Below are positions 10,830 through 21,600 of a DNA stretch of 64,000 nucleotides, one piece after another. The stretch's first letter is position 1. Each line of letters begins with the position of its first letter. Origin of the DNA: Sorghum bicolor. Its lineage: Eukaryota > Streptophyta > Magnoliopsida > Poales > Poaceae. The DNA is taken from positions 27,846,547 to 27,910,546 of the forward strand of contig NC_012873.2 in NCBI RefSeq assembly GCF_000003195.3, read 5' to 3'. The position numbers and the translations under genes are program-made. The notes beneath the pieces are model-generated. The model was not told where the DNA came from and did not search any database. It saw only the letters and a list, made by a program, of their open reading frames with translations.

Positions 10830-10832
10830 CTA
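10830..10832 (-). promoter_or_regulatory. In-frame UAG between protease and pol, candidate readthrough site
   Basis: On the minus strand the context is CCC AAA TAG GAA GCC, after residues STDLDPK. The frame is identical on both sides. The Tat element at 56198 has CCA AAA TAG GAA GAC at the same place (59836-59838). Conservation in two families argues for programmed readthrough rather than decay. Confidence 0.65.
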
Positions 10833-13800
10833 TTTGGGGTCGAGGTCGGTGCTGATCGTCAGCATTTTGCCGTCGGAGTTGTTGGGGTCGAGCGGGATCT
10901 TCTTGGTTCCTTCCGCCGCCTCGAAACTGCCCGCGTGGCGCTTAGGCTCTGGAGCCTCAGCGGCCAGGGCCTCGAGCTTCGCGACGAGCTCGGTGGAGCT
11001 CTCGACCGCCTCCCCGTACTCGACGCACTCGACGTCGCACTCGTACGCATGCTCGAAGGAAGAACTGACAGTGATGACACCTTTGGGACCGGGCATCTTC
11101 AGCTTCAAGTAGGTGTAGTTGGGTATAGCCATGAACTTGGCGTAGCCTGGGCGCCCGATGATGGCGTGGTACGTGCCTCGGAACCCAACCACCTCAAAGG
11201 TGAGGGTCTCCTTCCTGAAGTTTGCCGCCATGCCGAAGCAGACCGGTAGGTCAATTCGACCTACGGGCAGTGCCTTTTTCCCTGGCACGACGCCATGGAA
11301 ACCGCCGGCGCTCGGCTGGAGGCGTCCTCTATCGATGCCGAGGAGGTCGAGGGTCTCGAGGTAGATGATGTTGAGGCTGCTGCCACCATCCATCAGCACT
11401 TTCGAGAGTCGGGTGTTGACGATGATGGGGTCGACGACGAGCGGGTAGACGCCTGGGGCGACTACCTTGTCGGGGTGGTCCTCTCGGTCGAAAGTGATAG
11501 GATTGCTTGACCAGCTAAGGTACTGGGGCACCGCCATTCTTGCCGCAAAGACTTCGCGACGCTCCCTTTTGCGCTGCCTCATGGTTAATTGAGTGGAGGG
11601 CCCGCCATAGATCATATAGCAGTCGTGGACGGCGGGGAAGCCGTCGTCATCTTTGTCGTCCTCCTTACTGCCAGCCTTCTCTTTCTTGGAGTCATCACGC
11701 GTATCTTTTTTGAACCCTGGACCGTCGAAATGCCTCTTCAGCATACGACAGTCCTTGAGCTTGTGGTTGGCGCCTCCCTTATGGTAAGGGCACGGCTCCT
11801 CCAACATCTTGTCGAAGATGCCTCCATCCGGAGGGCCTCGAGGCTTCTTTCGATCCATGGCGGCGACAAGGTTGTCATCGGAATCTTCCCGGTGGAACTG
11901 CTGCACTTTCTGCTTCTTTTTATTTTTCTTGAGGCCTCGACTGGGGGTCCCATCTTCGTCGACGGGCTGCTTGCCTTTTCTTCCTTCCGAGCTGAAGAAG
12001 GCGCCGACTGCCTCCTCCCCTGCCACGTAGTTGGCTACTACGTCCATCAGCTCGTCGACGGTCTGAGGTCGATTGCGACCTAATTCCCGCACCAAGTCTC
12101 GACTGGTGGTGCCTGAGACAAACGCCAAGATGACGTCGTGGTCAGGGATGTGCGGCAACTCAGTGCGCTGCTTCGAGAAGCGTCGAGCGTACTCCCGAAG
12201 AGTTTCTCCCGGCTTCTGCTTGCACTTGCTGAGGTCCCACGAGTTCCCTGGCCGTATGTAGGTCCCTTTGAAGTTACCCTCGAAGACTCTGACCAGATCA
12301 ACCCAGTTGTGGATCTGATTGGCAGGGAGTTCCTCGAGCCATCGACGGGCGGTGTCGGAGAGGAAAAGGGGTAGCTGTCTGATGATGGCTCGATCATCAC
12401 CTCGAGCGCCTCCTAGCTGACAGGCCAGCCTGAAGTCGGCCAGCCACAACTCTGGCTTGGTCTCTCCATTGTACTTCGCGATGCTGGTTGGGGGTCGAAA
12501 TGGATTGGGCAGGGGCGTGCTGCGGATCGCCCTGCTGAACACCCGTGGGCCCGGTGGCTCGGGGGCCATCCGGTCCTCGTCGCTGTCGTATCTCCCACCG
12601 CGATGCGTGCTATAACCACGCTCTTCCGCGTCTCCGTGTCGGCGGCGTCGATTTTCTTTGATGTCGTGCCGCGCGTCGTGTCGACGTTGATTGTCGACAG
12701 GGAGGATGAGAGCGGTCTTTCTACCTCGAGGGGGAGGTTGTTGATGGACTGACACCTCCTCTTCGTTGAGAGGCTGTTCGTCGCGCTTCTCTGTGGCAGC
12801 TCCTCGTCGTCGAGACGCCGAACTTTCGGCTTGTTGAACCGCCGCCACCTGGAGCAATGTCTGTACTTCATCTCGAATGCGTCGGGCCTGGGAATTCGAC
12901 GGCTCTGGCATGTTACGTAGCAGCATCGTCGCTGCCACTACATTCTGGCCTGCTCGTGGGAAACGGCTGACAGGTTGCTCTGGCTCTGCGTCGCCGACGA
13001 TCTGTCGATGCACCTCTCGAGCGCGTCTGCGGACACTTCCACCCGGCGGGTAGGGCAGGTCTTGCTCGAGGATTTGCTCGAGCAGGACGAGGCGCTCGCG
13101 GTCTTCGTCGAGCTTCATCTTGAGCTCCCGCAGCTGCGCGAGCTGCGCGGTCCTGTCTTCCTGAGGAGGGGGGTCGAGCTGTCCGTCGTTCCCAGGCGTC
13201 CTGGGGTCTTCTCGCGCTGCGGGGGCTCGACCACCCGCGGCAGCATCCCGTGTCTCGTCAGTAGTTTCTACCGCCCCGTCGATGTGACAGCATTCCCTCG
13301 TAGGGTCATAGCTATCTGTCTCGGAGTCGGAGTCCGGTTCGGTGGCGTGGAAACACCCACGTCCTTCCTCTAGAAATCGTTGCCTGAGGGAGGTGATCGA
13401 GTATCGTCCGGGGCCTAGACGACGGAGGCCTCGTACTCGGGAAAGGTCCGGCAGCTCGGACGCCGGTCGCCGCGCTTCAGAGCTACGTGGGAGGACCATT
13501 GGTCTTTCTACGTACGTCCGGGCGTTTGGGCATATCGCCCTGGCGAGCGACGCCGCGGCGTTATCCAACCCGAACGGCAGTGCCGCCCTTGGAGAGAACA
13601 ACCTGTGTGGAAGTAGCCTAGCTGTGGTGGGGGAGAGCGCGCGAGACGCGTCCCCTCCCGTCGCCGCGCGGTGCTGAGTCGTCGCGCTTGTTGCTCCGTC
13701 ACATGGTGCTGCCGCCTTGTGGTCGACGTCCTGCCTCGCACGAGCTGTTGGTCGTGCTGAAGCAGAGGGGCCGCGGTGGTGCTGTCCGCGCCTCTTATTA

Positions 13801-13982
13801 GGCGGGGAGGCGTGGTGGTGAGGGCGTCTCGGGGCCTTCAAACGTGCTGGCGTAACGCGGGCTCCTCCTGGTCCTTTGACTAAGAGTAAGATCATGTCGT
13901 AGCCGGAGCCCGTAGACATGAACTCGAGACTCCCAAACCAAATCACCGTGGAGCGCGGAAACGGCGAGGCAAGAGTAGCCAT
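10830..13982 (-). CDS. gag: gag-protease polyprotein
   Basis: I start it at the ATG at 13982 (MATLASPF), 38 bp after the PBS; an open frame extends a little further upstream but without ATG. It encodes about 1050 residues. The N-terminal third is low in recognisable structure and includes a coiled-coil-like segment (LRELKMKLDEDRERL). A retrotransposon gag domain follows (~residues 490-650) with WLADFRLACQLGGA and RRWLEELPANQIHNW. A zinc-knuckle variant C-X2-H-X5-H-X4-C (CPYHKGGANHKLKDC) lies near residue 760. The C-terminal part is an aspartic protease with LMDGGSSLNIIY and the IIGRPGYAKF block. There are no internal stops. It forms the particle shell, binds RNA and processes the polyprotein. 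Confidence 0.9.
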   Translation of the reverse strand: MATLASPFPRSTVIWFGSLEFMSTGSGYDMILLLVKGPGGARVTPARLKAPRRPHHHASPPNKRRGQHHRGPSASARPTARARQDVDHKAAAPCDGATSATTQHRAATGGDASRALSPTTARLLPHRLFSPRAALPFGLDNAAASLARAICPNARTYVERPMVLPRSSEARRPASELPDLSRVRGLRRLGPGRYSITSLRQRFLEEGRGCFHATEPDSDSETDSYDPTRECCHIDGAVETTDETRDAAAGGRAPAAREDPRTPGNDGQLDPPPQEDRTAQLAQLRELKMKLDEDRERLVLLEQILEQDLPYPPGGSVRRRAREVHRQIVGDAEPEQPVSRFPRAGQNVVAATMLLRNMPEPSNSQARRIRDEVQTLLQVAAVQQAESSASRRRGAATEKRDEQPLNEEEVSVHQQPPPRGRKTALILPVDNQRRHDARHDIKENRRRRHGDAEERGYSTHRGGRYDSDEDRMAPEPPGPRVFSRAIRSTPLPNPFRPPTSIAKYNGETKPELWLADFRLACQLGGARGDDRAIIRQLPLFLSDTARRWLEELPANQIHNWVDLVRVFEGNFKGTYIRPGNSWDLSKCKQKPGETLREYARRFSKQRTELPHIPDHDVILAFVSGTTSRDLVRELGRNRPQTVDELMDVVANYVAGEEAVGAFFSSEGRKGKQPVDEDGTPSRGLKKNKKKQKVQQFHREDSDDNLVAAMDRKKPRGPPDGGIFDKMLEEPCPYHKGGANHKLKDCRMLKRHFDGPGFKKDTRDDSKKEKAGSKEDDKDDDGFPAVHDCYMIYGGPSTQLTMRQRKRERREVFAARMAVPQYLSWSSNPITFDREDHPDKVVAPGVYPLVVDPIIVNTRLSKVLMDGGSSLNIIYLETLDLLGIDRGRLQPSAGGFHGVVPGKKALPVGRIDLPVCFGMAANFRKETLTFEVVGFRGTYHAIIGRPGYAKFMAIPNYTYLKLKMPGPKGVITVSSSFEHAYECDVECVEYGEAVESSTELVAKLEALAAEAPEPKRHAGSFEAAEGTKKIPLDPNNSDGKMLTISTDLDPK

Positions 13983-14019
13983 CCGGAAAAGGAGTGGGAA
14001 ATCGATGAAAAACACGCAG

Positions 14020-14040
14020 GACCCCTACCTGGCGCGCCAA
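14020..14040 (-). other. Primer binding site
   Basis: One base inside the 5' LTR, the minus strand reads TTGGCGCGCCAGGTAGGGG, complementary to a tRNA 3' end in style. I do not assign the tRNA. The same core is found in the Tat element at 56659, and a variant lies at 45090. Confidence 0.8.
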
Positions 14041-14041
14041 C

Positions 14042-15086
14042 TGTCGGTGTTTTTCCCCCGGGGGGTCACACCAACGAGTAAATTTGTATGCGTGCTCCCT
14101 TTCCCGGATGGTGATGCAAGAAGACACAGAGATTTATCCTGGTTCGGGCAAGAGAAGGCCCTACGTCCATCGAGGGGAGAGAGTTTGTATTATCTTGCAC
14201 CTAAGTGCTTGTACAGGGGCGAATACAAGCGTGGTATGAAGTGTGGAGCTCTACTACGTATGAGTGTGGTCTTGTGTCGTGGTCATGTGTCCCTTCTATT
14301 CCTGAGTCTCTCCTTTTATAGCTCCAAGGAGAGACACAGGGTACATGCGTAGATGTTAGAGTAGGGGTCGATAGCCGCATGGAGCGCCGACCTACTCGAG
14401 GCTTCCGTACGGCATGGCCTCGAGCCGTCCCATCTTGATAGCCCGGTGATGATTACGCATGCTCCTGCGTTCTGCCCTGCGCGCCGCCTCGCACTGGTTC
14501 TGAGGTCGCATGCTTGTACGGTATGGCGGCGGATCCGGCGGGGTAGCTGTGGTGCTGTCAGTCGACGCCCAACTTGTCCCTGGGAAGGGGCCCTGTTCGG
14601 TCGAGGGTCGGACGCCGTGTAATATGCTGATATCTGGAGCGCTGACCTTGGGTGTCTCGAGGGGGTCCCGATTAGACGTTCCATCCTTGTTTCCTGTGCC
14701 CCGACACGCCCCGGGTCGTTCGGTAGGAAGGCTGCAAAAAGATTGATGGGACGGAAGCCTGTTCCCTATCACGCCTCCCGTGACCTGTGCGTTAGGTGGG
14801 GAAGCATCGGGCGCATTTAATGCTCCGGCCCGCGTGCGCGCGTCAGGCGGCGGATGGCGTCCTCGCGCTCGACGCCCCCCGGTTCGCATGAGCCTGTTCC
14901 GTATTCGACGGTAACCAGCGCTCGACGCCTGATCGATTCGCTCAACGCTATTTCCGTCTTCGAGGCTGCGGCCGCCGATGGCGGCGCATACGTGAGATTA
15001 GAGCGTCGAATTGAGGGTCTCGACCTGCGTACGGGCAATCTCGTAATGCGCATCGCTGAGGGTACCCCTTACTGATACCCTCGACA
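14042..15086 (-). repeat. 5' LTR of the minus-strand Tat element
   Basis: It is 1045 bp, the same length as the partner at 779-1823, with about ten mismatches, mostly transitions. It carries the promoter that transcribes gag-pol leftward. Confidence 0.95.
14313..14322 (-). promoter_or_regulatory. TATA box of the 5' LTR
   Basis: On the minus strand GCTATAAAAGG lies about 280 bp before the LTR end. The same box is in the other copies at 1049-1059 and 55849-55857. Confidence 0.7.
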
Positions 15087-16597
15087 GAAAGCTCCCCGCT
15101 GACTCACTAATGTTGTAGCCACCCTTCCCCGACGCTCTACCGGTCGGAGATGGCCGGCGTAAGCCGGGGTAGCTCCGCCGTGCCGCCATGGCCGACGGCG
15201 ACCTCTCTCCGTAGCCGAAACCCTAGCGCCACCTACCTCCTTCGACGCGGAATCCCTCCAGGAGCACGTTGGTGCCCTTGGATCTGCCGGAGAAGCTCAC
15301 CGTCGGCGAGCATTTGCCGGCGAAGAAGTGCTCTGTTCTCGGTGTCACTGACGCGCGGGTCCCGTCTGCCAGTGACTCAACGGTCACCCCCTTCCTTTTA
15401 TTCAAATCTGGATTTTGGCTTTCTTGAAAAAAAATCATATCTCCGATTTCTGAGATCCAAAAATTATGAAACCAATTTTGTGGTATTCCTTGAGATGGCT
15501 AGTTTTTAATAAATATATAAAATGGGCCATGTTTTCTGTGAAAATATTTATTAAGAATTTAATCTGGTTATTCATGAGTAAATTCATATCTCTTGTTATA
15601 CTGCTTAGTTTGCCATGAAAATTTTATGGTAGTCTCTGTGTGGTACTAGAATGCTTTGGTAAATATTTCATGATTTTTGGAATACTGCAGCTTTGTTATG
15701 TAATTTATGTTTGAGATTTAGCTTGTTTCCTTGAGTAAATCACATAAAATAATTGGTGCTTATGCTGGTGTTCTACTTTGGTGGTAAACTTGTTTGTGAC
15801 ATCCCTAACATGTAAATAATCTGAAATCTGTTGTTTGACACCATATAATTCATGTTTCTGAATTTATGATATAAATACCTTGTTACATGTTAAATGCATA
15901 ACTTTAATTTGGTATGTGAAATTGCTCTGAAGTTTTTATGGTGATGCTTTGGTGCTATACTTGTACTTCTGTAATTTTTGTAGATTTTTCTGAGCACCTT
16001 CTCTAATATCTTGTAATTATGCTCCTTTCTAGAATTAATTAATAAATGCCTTGTTAAGTAAATGTTTGAGGGTTATCATTTGATGTTCTGGTAACCTTGT
16101 GATATGCTAGTGCTTATAAGTCATGTGGTTGGCACTGTTTGTATTTTGATCATGTCAATAAATAATTAATTCTAGGGTTAAGAGTTGTTCTGGACAGCAA
16201 GGGAGTAATATAGTTTTTACTTGTTGTTAACTTGGTTTTCTGGGAAACTTATCTAAATCAAAGATGTTGTAAACTTATTGATCTAGCTGTGGTTTAAATT
16301 TGAGGTCATTTGGCCAAGTAGTTTACAAGTTATAGCTGTTCCAAGTTGGGTTCCAGAAATAGGTGCTCTCTGTTTTTCTGGAACAGAACCTGGAACTTTG
16401 TTAAAATGACCTGTTTAATGTATGAATCTTGCTATAATGTTTGAAGATGAGTTGTAGACAATTTCATAAGCTTTCCAGAATGTCTTCACTCATGTTTGTT
16501 GGATATGCCTAGCAGTAGTTATGATCTGTTTTCTGAGCTAATTCTGTTATATGTGCTTGCTGTTATAGGCTATCATGATATGTTTTGGGCTAAGTTA
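15087..16597 (+). repeat. 5' LTR of the chromovirus, segment 2
   Basis: It begins with the right GAAAG target-site copy (15087-15091), then continues the LTR exactly where segment 1 stops, aligning with the 3' LTR from about 37463 to 38970. It is GC-rich to about 15370 then AT-rich. It ends at the CACTA insertion with TSD TTA (16595-16597). I see no gene. Confidence 0.9.
16595..16597. repeat. Target-site duplication TTA of the CACTA element (left copy)
   Basis: TTA at 16595-16597 recurs at 27755-27757. The 3' LTR at about 38966-38970 has the unoccupied site CTAAGTTAACTTG. A 3 bp duplication is the CACTA rule. Confidence 0.93.
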
Positions 16598-16625
16598 CAC
16601 TACAAGGTTTCACCCCTGATGCAAC
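16598..16625. repeat. Left terminal inverted repeat of the CACTA element
   Basis: It begins CACTACAAGGTTTCACCCCT; the right end on the opposite strand begins CACTACATGGATTCCCCCCT, matching at most positions over about 28 bp. Confidence 0.88.
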
Positions 16626-17470
16626 GGTCTAAAAGTGTTGCAATATATCAAAAATGGTTGCCATAGACAAAATTGCAACACAAAAATTTCGTTGGTAGGC
16701 GTTGCCATAGTAATCGTGGTCTAAAGTTTGCACCACAAATCATTTTGGTGTTGCAATAGGTTTGAGCGTATTGCAACACATTGGAGTTTTGTTACAACAC
16801 CATCTACTGTTGCAAACCATAGCATAAGCAACCACTATGGATGTTGCAATAGTAACTTTTGAAACAAACCCCGATGTTGCCAGAGATACATGTTGCCACA
16901 TATGTAAATAGTGGCAATAGGTGCATTAGCAACGACAATGGGTGTTGCAATAGACCTTATTACCACACATTAATAGCATTGCAATAGATGGACCCTCTAT
17001 TGCCATGCTATCTCTATGGTTGCTATAGGTGGAACCCTATATTACCACGACAAATATTTGGTTGCTATAGTTGCCCCTCTCTATCGCAACACTATCTTTG
17101 TGGTTGCTATAGGTGGAGCCCTCTATTGCCATGACAAATATTTGGTTGCTAGAGGAAGCTTCTCTATTGCCACACGAAACATTGTAGTTGCTATAGGTGG
17201 AACCCTCTATGGCCACGATAAATGTTTCGTTGCTAGAGGTTGCCTATATATTGCCAGGGTCAATACTTGCTTGCTATACTTGGACCCTCTATTGCCATGC
17301 ATATTGTTGTGTTGCTATAAGTTGGAGACTCTATTGCCACGCCCACTATTTTGTTGGTATAATTTTTTTGCCACATTGTTTGTTTTCTGCTATAGTATAT
17401 ATTGCAATGCCAAATTATTATGACGATAGTCCATATTGCAATGCATTGTTTGGTAGCTTTAAACAATAAT
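16620..17470. repeat. Left subterminal repeat array of the CACTA element
   Basis: Degenerate copies of motifs such as GTTGCTATAGGTGGA, CCCTCTATTGCCA and GTTGCAATAG recur every few tens of bases in both orientations. Such subterminal arrays bind TnpA-type proteins in En/Spm elements. Short open frames here are by-products of the repeat. Confidence 0.8.
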
Positions 17471-18646
17471 TGCAGCCAAACAATATATGATGAATGAAGC
17501 AATCAAACATCCATTAAACCAAAATTTCCTTTGTTTGTCCACATCATCAATTAAACCATCCAATATCAAAGCTAGTCAATAACACACACAAAACTGAAAC
17601 ACATAAGGTGTCCGACACACACTAAGCTAGGATGAACAAATCAAAATGTAACGAGCTATGTGTAGCACTGTAACAATGGTTGGCTTGACATTGACCATCC
17701 CATCACTTGAGCGCTCCTGTCAAACTCTATCTTGCTCCTGAAAAAATCATCAACATTAGTCTACGCATTAGGTAACTGAAATTGTATTATGTTGGCAATA
17801 GTGACATGCACAAAACCATTGTGAAGGTTAGGAATTTGGTATCATAACTTAAAGGCTAATGGGTTTACAAATTTAATGATTCATTCAAAGTGAAATTATC
17901 CATCAAAATACTATATGATCAATTCATTTTTATTTCTCAAATGACAAACTTTCAGTTAATGAATGATCTTTGGCAATACAAAATTCCTTCCATGACTAAC
18001 ATGAGCAACAGCAAGGCAACTTTAGAACAAGCTAATAAAATATCTAGAGACAGTCATGACAAGAAGCACTAGGTGATCTTGGCCATCATGATTGTTCACA
18101 GGCTTAGTAGCAGGTATGCATGCCAATTAAAAAAGGAATAACTGATATCTACTCATAGCAAGCCAAAAGCCTAGACAAATTTATTCAGATAACCAAATGC
18201 GAGCAGCAACAAGTAAATAATATTTTCAGACCACAACAAAATAGCTGCCTAAGCAATTCTGGTGATAAATATGACACAAGTAGTAGTAGCATCAGAGATG
18301 ATAAAGAGATTGGCTTATAAAACTTGCAATCCTAACCCTAGACAATTTTCTTGCATTCTCAGTCATATTGATGAGGAAAACCAAAATAGAAAAAAAATCC
18401 TAGAGACTAACAGACTTTTGCTTGCATTCGTAGTCATATTGACGAGGAAAATTAAAGCAAAAAAAAAAAACTCCTAAAGACTAGTAGGTTTGCAAATAAA
18501 TTTGCAGAATTATTGAAAAGTAAAATTGTCCATGTAAAGGTTATATATGATCATGCCTACAAGTCAATTAGATATATATAAAAGACACTCTCAGTGAAAC
18601 AAATCTGATCCACAAATATTTACAGGTAGTGGACTTAAAAAATCAC
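17471..18646. other. AT-rich 3' flank of the CACTA gene
   Basis: This stretch contains no reading frame I can support. It probably contains the 3' end of the minus-strand transposase-like gene, whose final exon I could not locate, and untranslated sequence. Confidence 0.5.
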
Positions 18647-21600
18647 CTGTGCATTGCTAGCTTGTTGATTCCTTTTGGATGATAATGCTCGTTTCTTAGC
18701 TGCATTATCCTTAAGTGCTTTTGTAGTAGTAAAACTAACATTCATGTTCCCTCCATTGTTTTGGGCTGTTTGTGACTTATTTGCAGCACTCCTAGTTGTG
18801 CAAGTAGTACTTGTACCTGCCGGTGCGGTAGCTGCGAGCTGTGTTAGTGGCAGGCTGCTACCTAGGTTATCCTGTAGATCAATAGTTTGAGGGAAAATTA
18901 GGCCCCATATACTATGGACTATCACATGACAGCATTAAAAACTCTTCAGTTCTCAAAGTACCTGGTGATGTGATATTTCTTCACTTTCTGTAGTTACGTT
19001 TCCTTCCACCATGTTTGTTGTAGCAGCAACCTCTGCAATTTGTTCCCCATCTTTATTAGCCTGCATTTAATTTTTGGTCAGAAAAATTATGAGTGGAGTT
19101 TGAAAGTACAAAATTGATGTTGTTTATCTGTCCAAATTTCAGTAGATATACATGATAGCTACACCAAAATGCCTTTACAATATGTGAGAAATAAGCTACT
19201 ACCAGCATGGTTTGTAGCCAACTACCTGAGCCATTTCAGTTCAACAACCTACCAAAAGATTCAACAAGCGGGCAAGTATAGAACCTAGAGACACATAAAC
19301 ACATTAACTATATCTATTGGGCAAGTTAAGGTTTTACATTACTATTACCTGTTGTAAGGATGCTTGTCCTTGTGCTGCTTGCATCATTGACATAAACTCT
19401 TGCCTAAGTGCTTCTCTATCGGCCTCTCTTGACTTCAACATTTCTTCCATCTGACGCCTATGTTCTTCCCTTTCGATCTCCCTTTCAGCCTCTTGAGCTT
19501 CAATTCTTTCTTGTAGCTTTGAAAATGCGTCCATGAGTGCCGCATCTTGACGGACGTGGTACTGGTATTCCTCAGAGAGTAGCTGCCTTCTTGTTGGGTA
19601 CCTTGCCAAGTATCCATTAGCAAGGATCTTGGCTGATTTGCATTTTCTTGTTTCCTTATAGGCTGACTGGAAAATCTGGTTTTGCTCCACATCTGAGATG
19701 ATGTTTGCATCTCCATTTGATTCCCTCTCTAAAATTTTGCTGCTTGCATTATCCTAACAAACAGAGGACAGTAAAAAGTAGTTAATTAAAAAAAATTGTA
19801 GGTGTTCAATTTGCGTCACTTGATAAGGTTTGTACAAACTGTTATATACTCACATAGACATTCCTAGATTCTTGGCTTGTCCATCGCCCATTCTTACTTT
19901 GCGCAACATAAAAAGCTCCAAATCATTTGGCTCATCACCAGTTAATGGGTCCCTCTAATTTGGCAAGAATGTAACAAATTATCAATATTTCATCATGTAA
20001 TGAAGCTAGGGCGTGTGCTTCTAAAGTTATTACCTGTTCAAAGCTACACTGAGAAAAGGACTTTGATCCTGTCAAATGGTGTATCTTTACATTCTGCCGA
20101 TTCTGAGAATTCTTGTTGCTAATCCTCTGCACAAGGAGTTGATTCTAAAAGTGCTTGAAACATAGCCTTTATTTCATCAAGTGCAATTGGTAAGAATAAT
20201 ATAAATGTCATCAAACCTGAAATTTTTCACTGCCAAAATACAACACCAGATAGTGCCATTCAACAATGTCCAACTCTTCAGGCTTGTGTCTCATTCTCTC
20301 ATCATAGGTGGTGTACGCCCTGTACGTAGCACTAAATGTGGACCGCCATCCTTTGTAACGCTCATTTGCGATGGTCCATATCTTTTTTCTATTTTCCTCA
20401 TTATCCTCAATGTCCCACTTATGCTGTTCCACATAAAACATAAATACTAGGTGGCTTCTTAAACAAATTAGTAAGAAATATATGTACACAACCAAAAACA
20501 AATCAGAAGCTTACCATCATATCAGATGCTATTGATTTTTTTACATCTTCGTGGATATCCCTCCATGTTCTCACTCCAATGATAAGTGCTTTTTTTCTAG
20601 TAAACACTACTATTTCATCAGTAAATGTGCGTGTGTTCTCACCTGCAGCTCCTCCAAGTCTAGAGAATTGGAGTTTAAGCTTCTGACTGCCTTGTTTGGA
20701 TCTCTTGTGCATGGCTGCCAATCCTTTGATGGTACCTCGTGCCTTCCTCTTTTGGGAGTCTTGTCAATCAAAACATTATACAATATTGAGATTAAATAAA
20801 ATCATTTACATAGGGACAATTGAACTGAACCTGAATAAAATCATAGTGAGCATTGCTTACTATTTCCCAGTGTTTTCTCACGCCGAGCATGAGATGGTAG
20901 GTTCAAAAGTGGTGTTGGATTGCTATCTTGACTTGAATTTAGTAAATCTATGTGATTCCTATGGTTGTCATATGCACCTAAAGATAATAGGTCACATGTG
21001 TAAGATATAAATGGTTTGCGAAGGATTGATAATAATTTGGTTGACATTTTGCAAAAAGTTGTTATATTACTAATATCATCAAGTTGTCCTTGCACCCTTA
21101 ACCATTCTTTATAAGTCTTGACCGTGTCTTCCCTGTATATATCTTTAAAATCTGTGAAATCCATGCTCATATCAATTATGTGGCCATTGCAATATAATAT
21201 AATATAACCATTTAAGATAGGGCAGCAGCATAACTTACCCATGCATTGGCCCTCTTCATGCATATTGTTAAGCCACACCTTGTAATCATTAATTGACTCA
21301 TCTGTGAAATCTTCACTAACTGTTGCCATTCTTGGCAATTTAATGGGTGTTATCTCCACATTTCGCTCTGTTATTTGATCCCTCGATAATACTAATCTGA
21401 CCTCCCTCTCCTCTGCATTACTTGATAACATTGCATTTGCATCAACATCATATTCGATCTCGTTTAGTGTTGCTATAGCATTTCCACATCTTCTCTTATA
21501 GTACAAGTAGTCCCTGGCACCATACCCCAATTTTGATTTCATTGTTATTAAGTTACCAAACGTGATTGAATTCCTGTCTATTGTATACTGAGCAAATTCT

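Larger units (their letters stand above)
779..15086 (-). mobile_element. Complete, young Tat-lineage (RIRE2/Grande-like) LTR retrotransposon with antisense gene
   Basis: A 14.3 kb element read on the minus strand: 5' LTR 14042-15086, PBS 14020-14040, gag-protease 13982-10830, UAG, pol 10829-7602, a plus-strand antisense gene 2746-7048, polypurine tract, 3' LTR 779-1823. The two LTRs are both 1045 bp and I find about ten mismatches between them, so roughly 99% identity. Both coding frames are open end to end. The long region between integrase and 3' LTR holding an antisense gene, together with a second RNase H domain in pol, is the known layout of the Tat lineage. The family name is from memory. 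Confidence 0.93.

Noticed and set aside
15092..16597. Reading the AT-rich stretch as intergenic host DNA
   Set aside because: It aligns along its length with the 3' LTR at 37463-38970.
16620..17470. Short open frames with repeating Tyr/Cys/His products
   Set aside because: They come from the CACTA subterminal repeat array, not from a gene.
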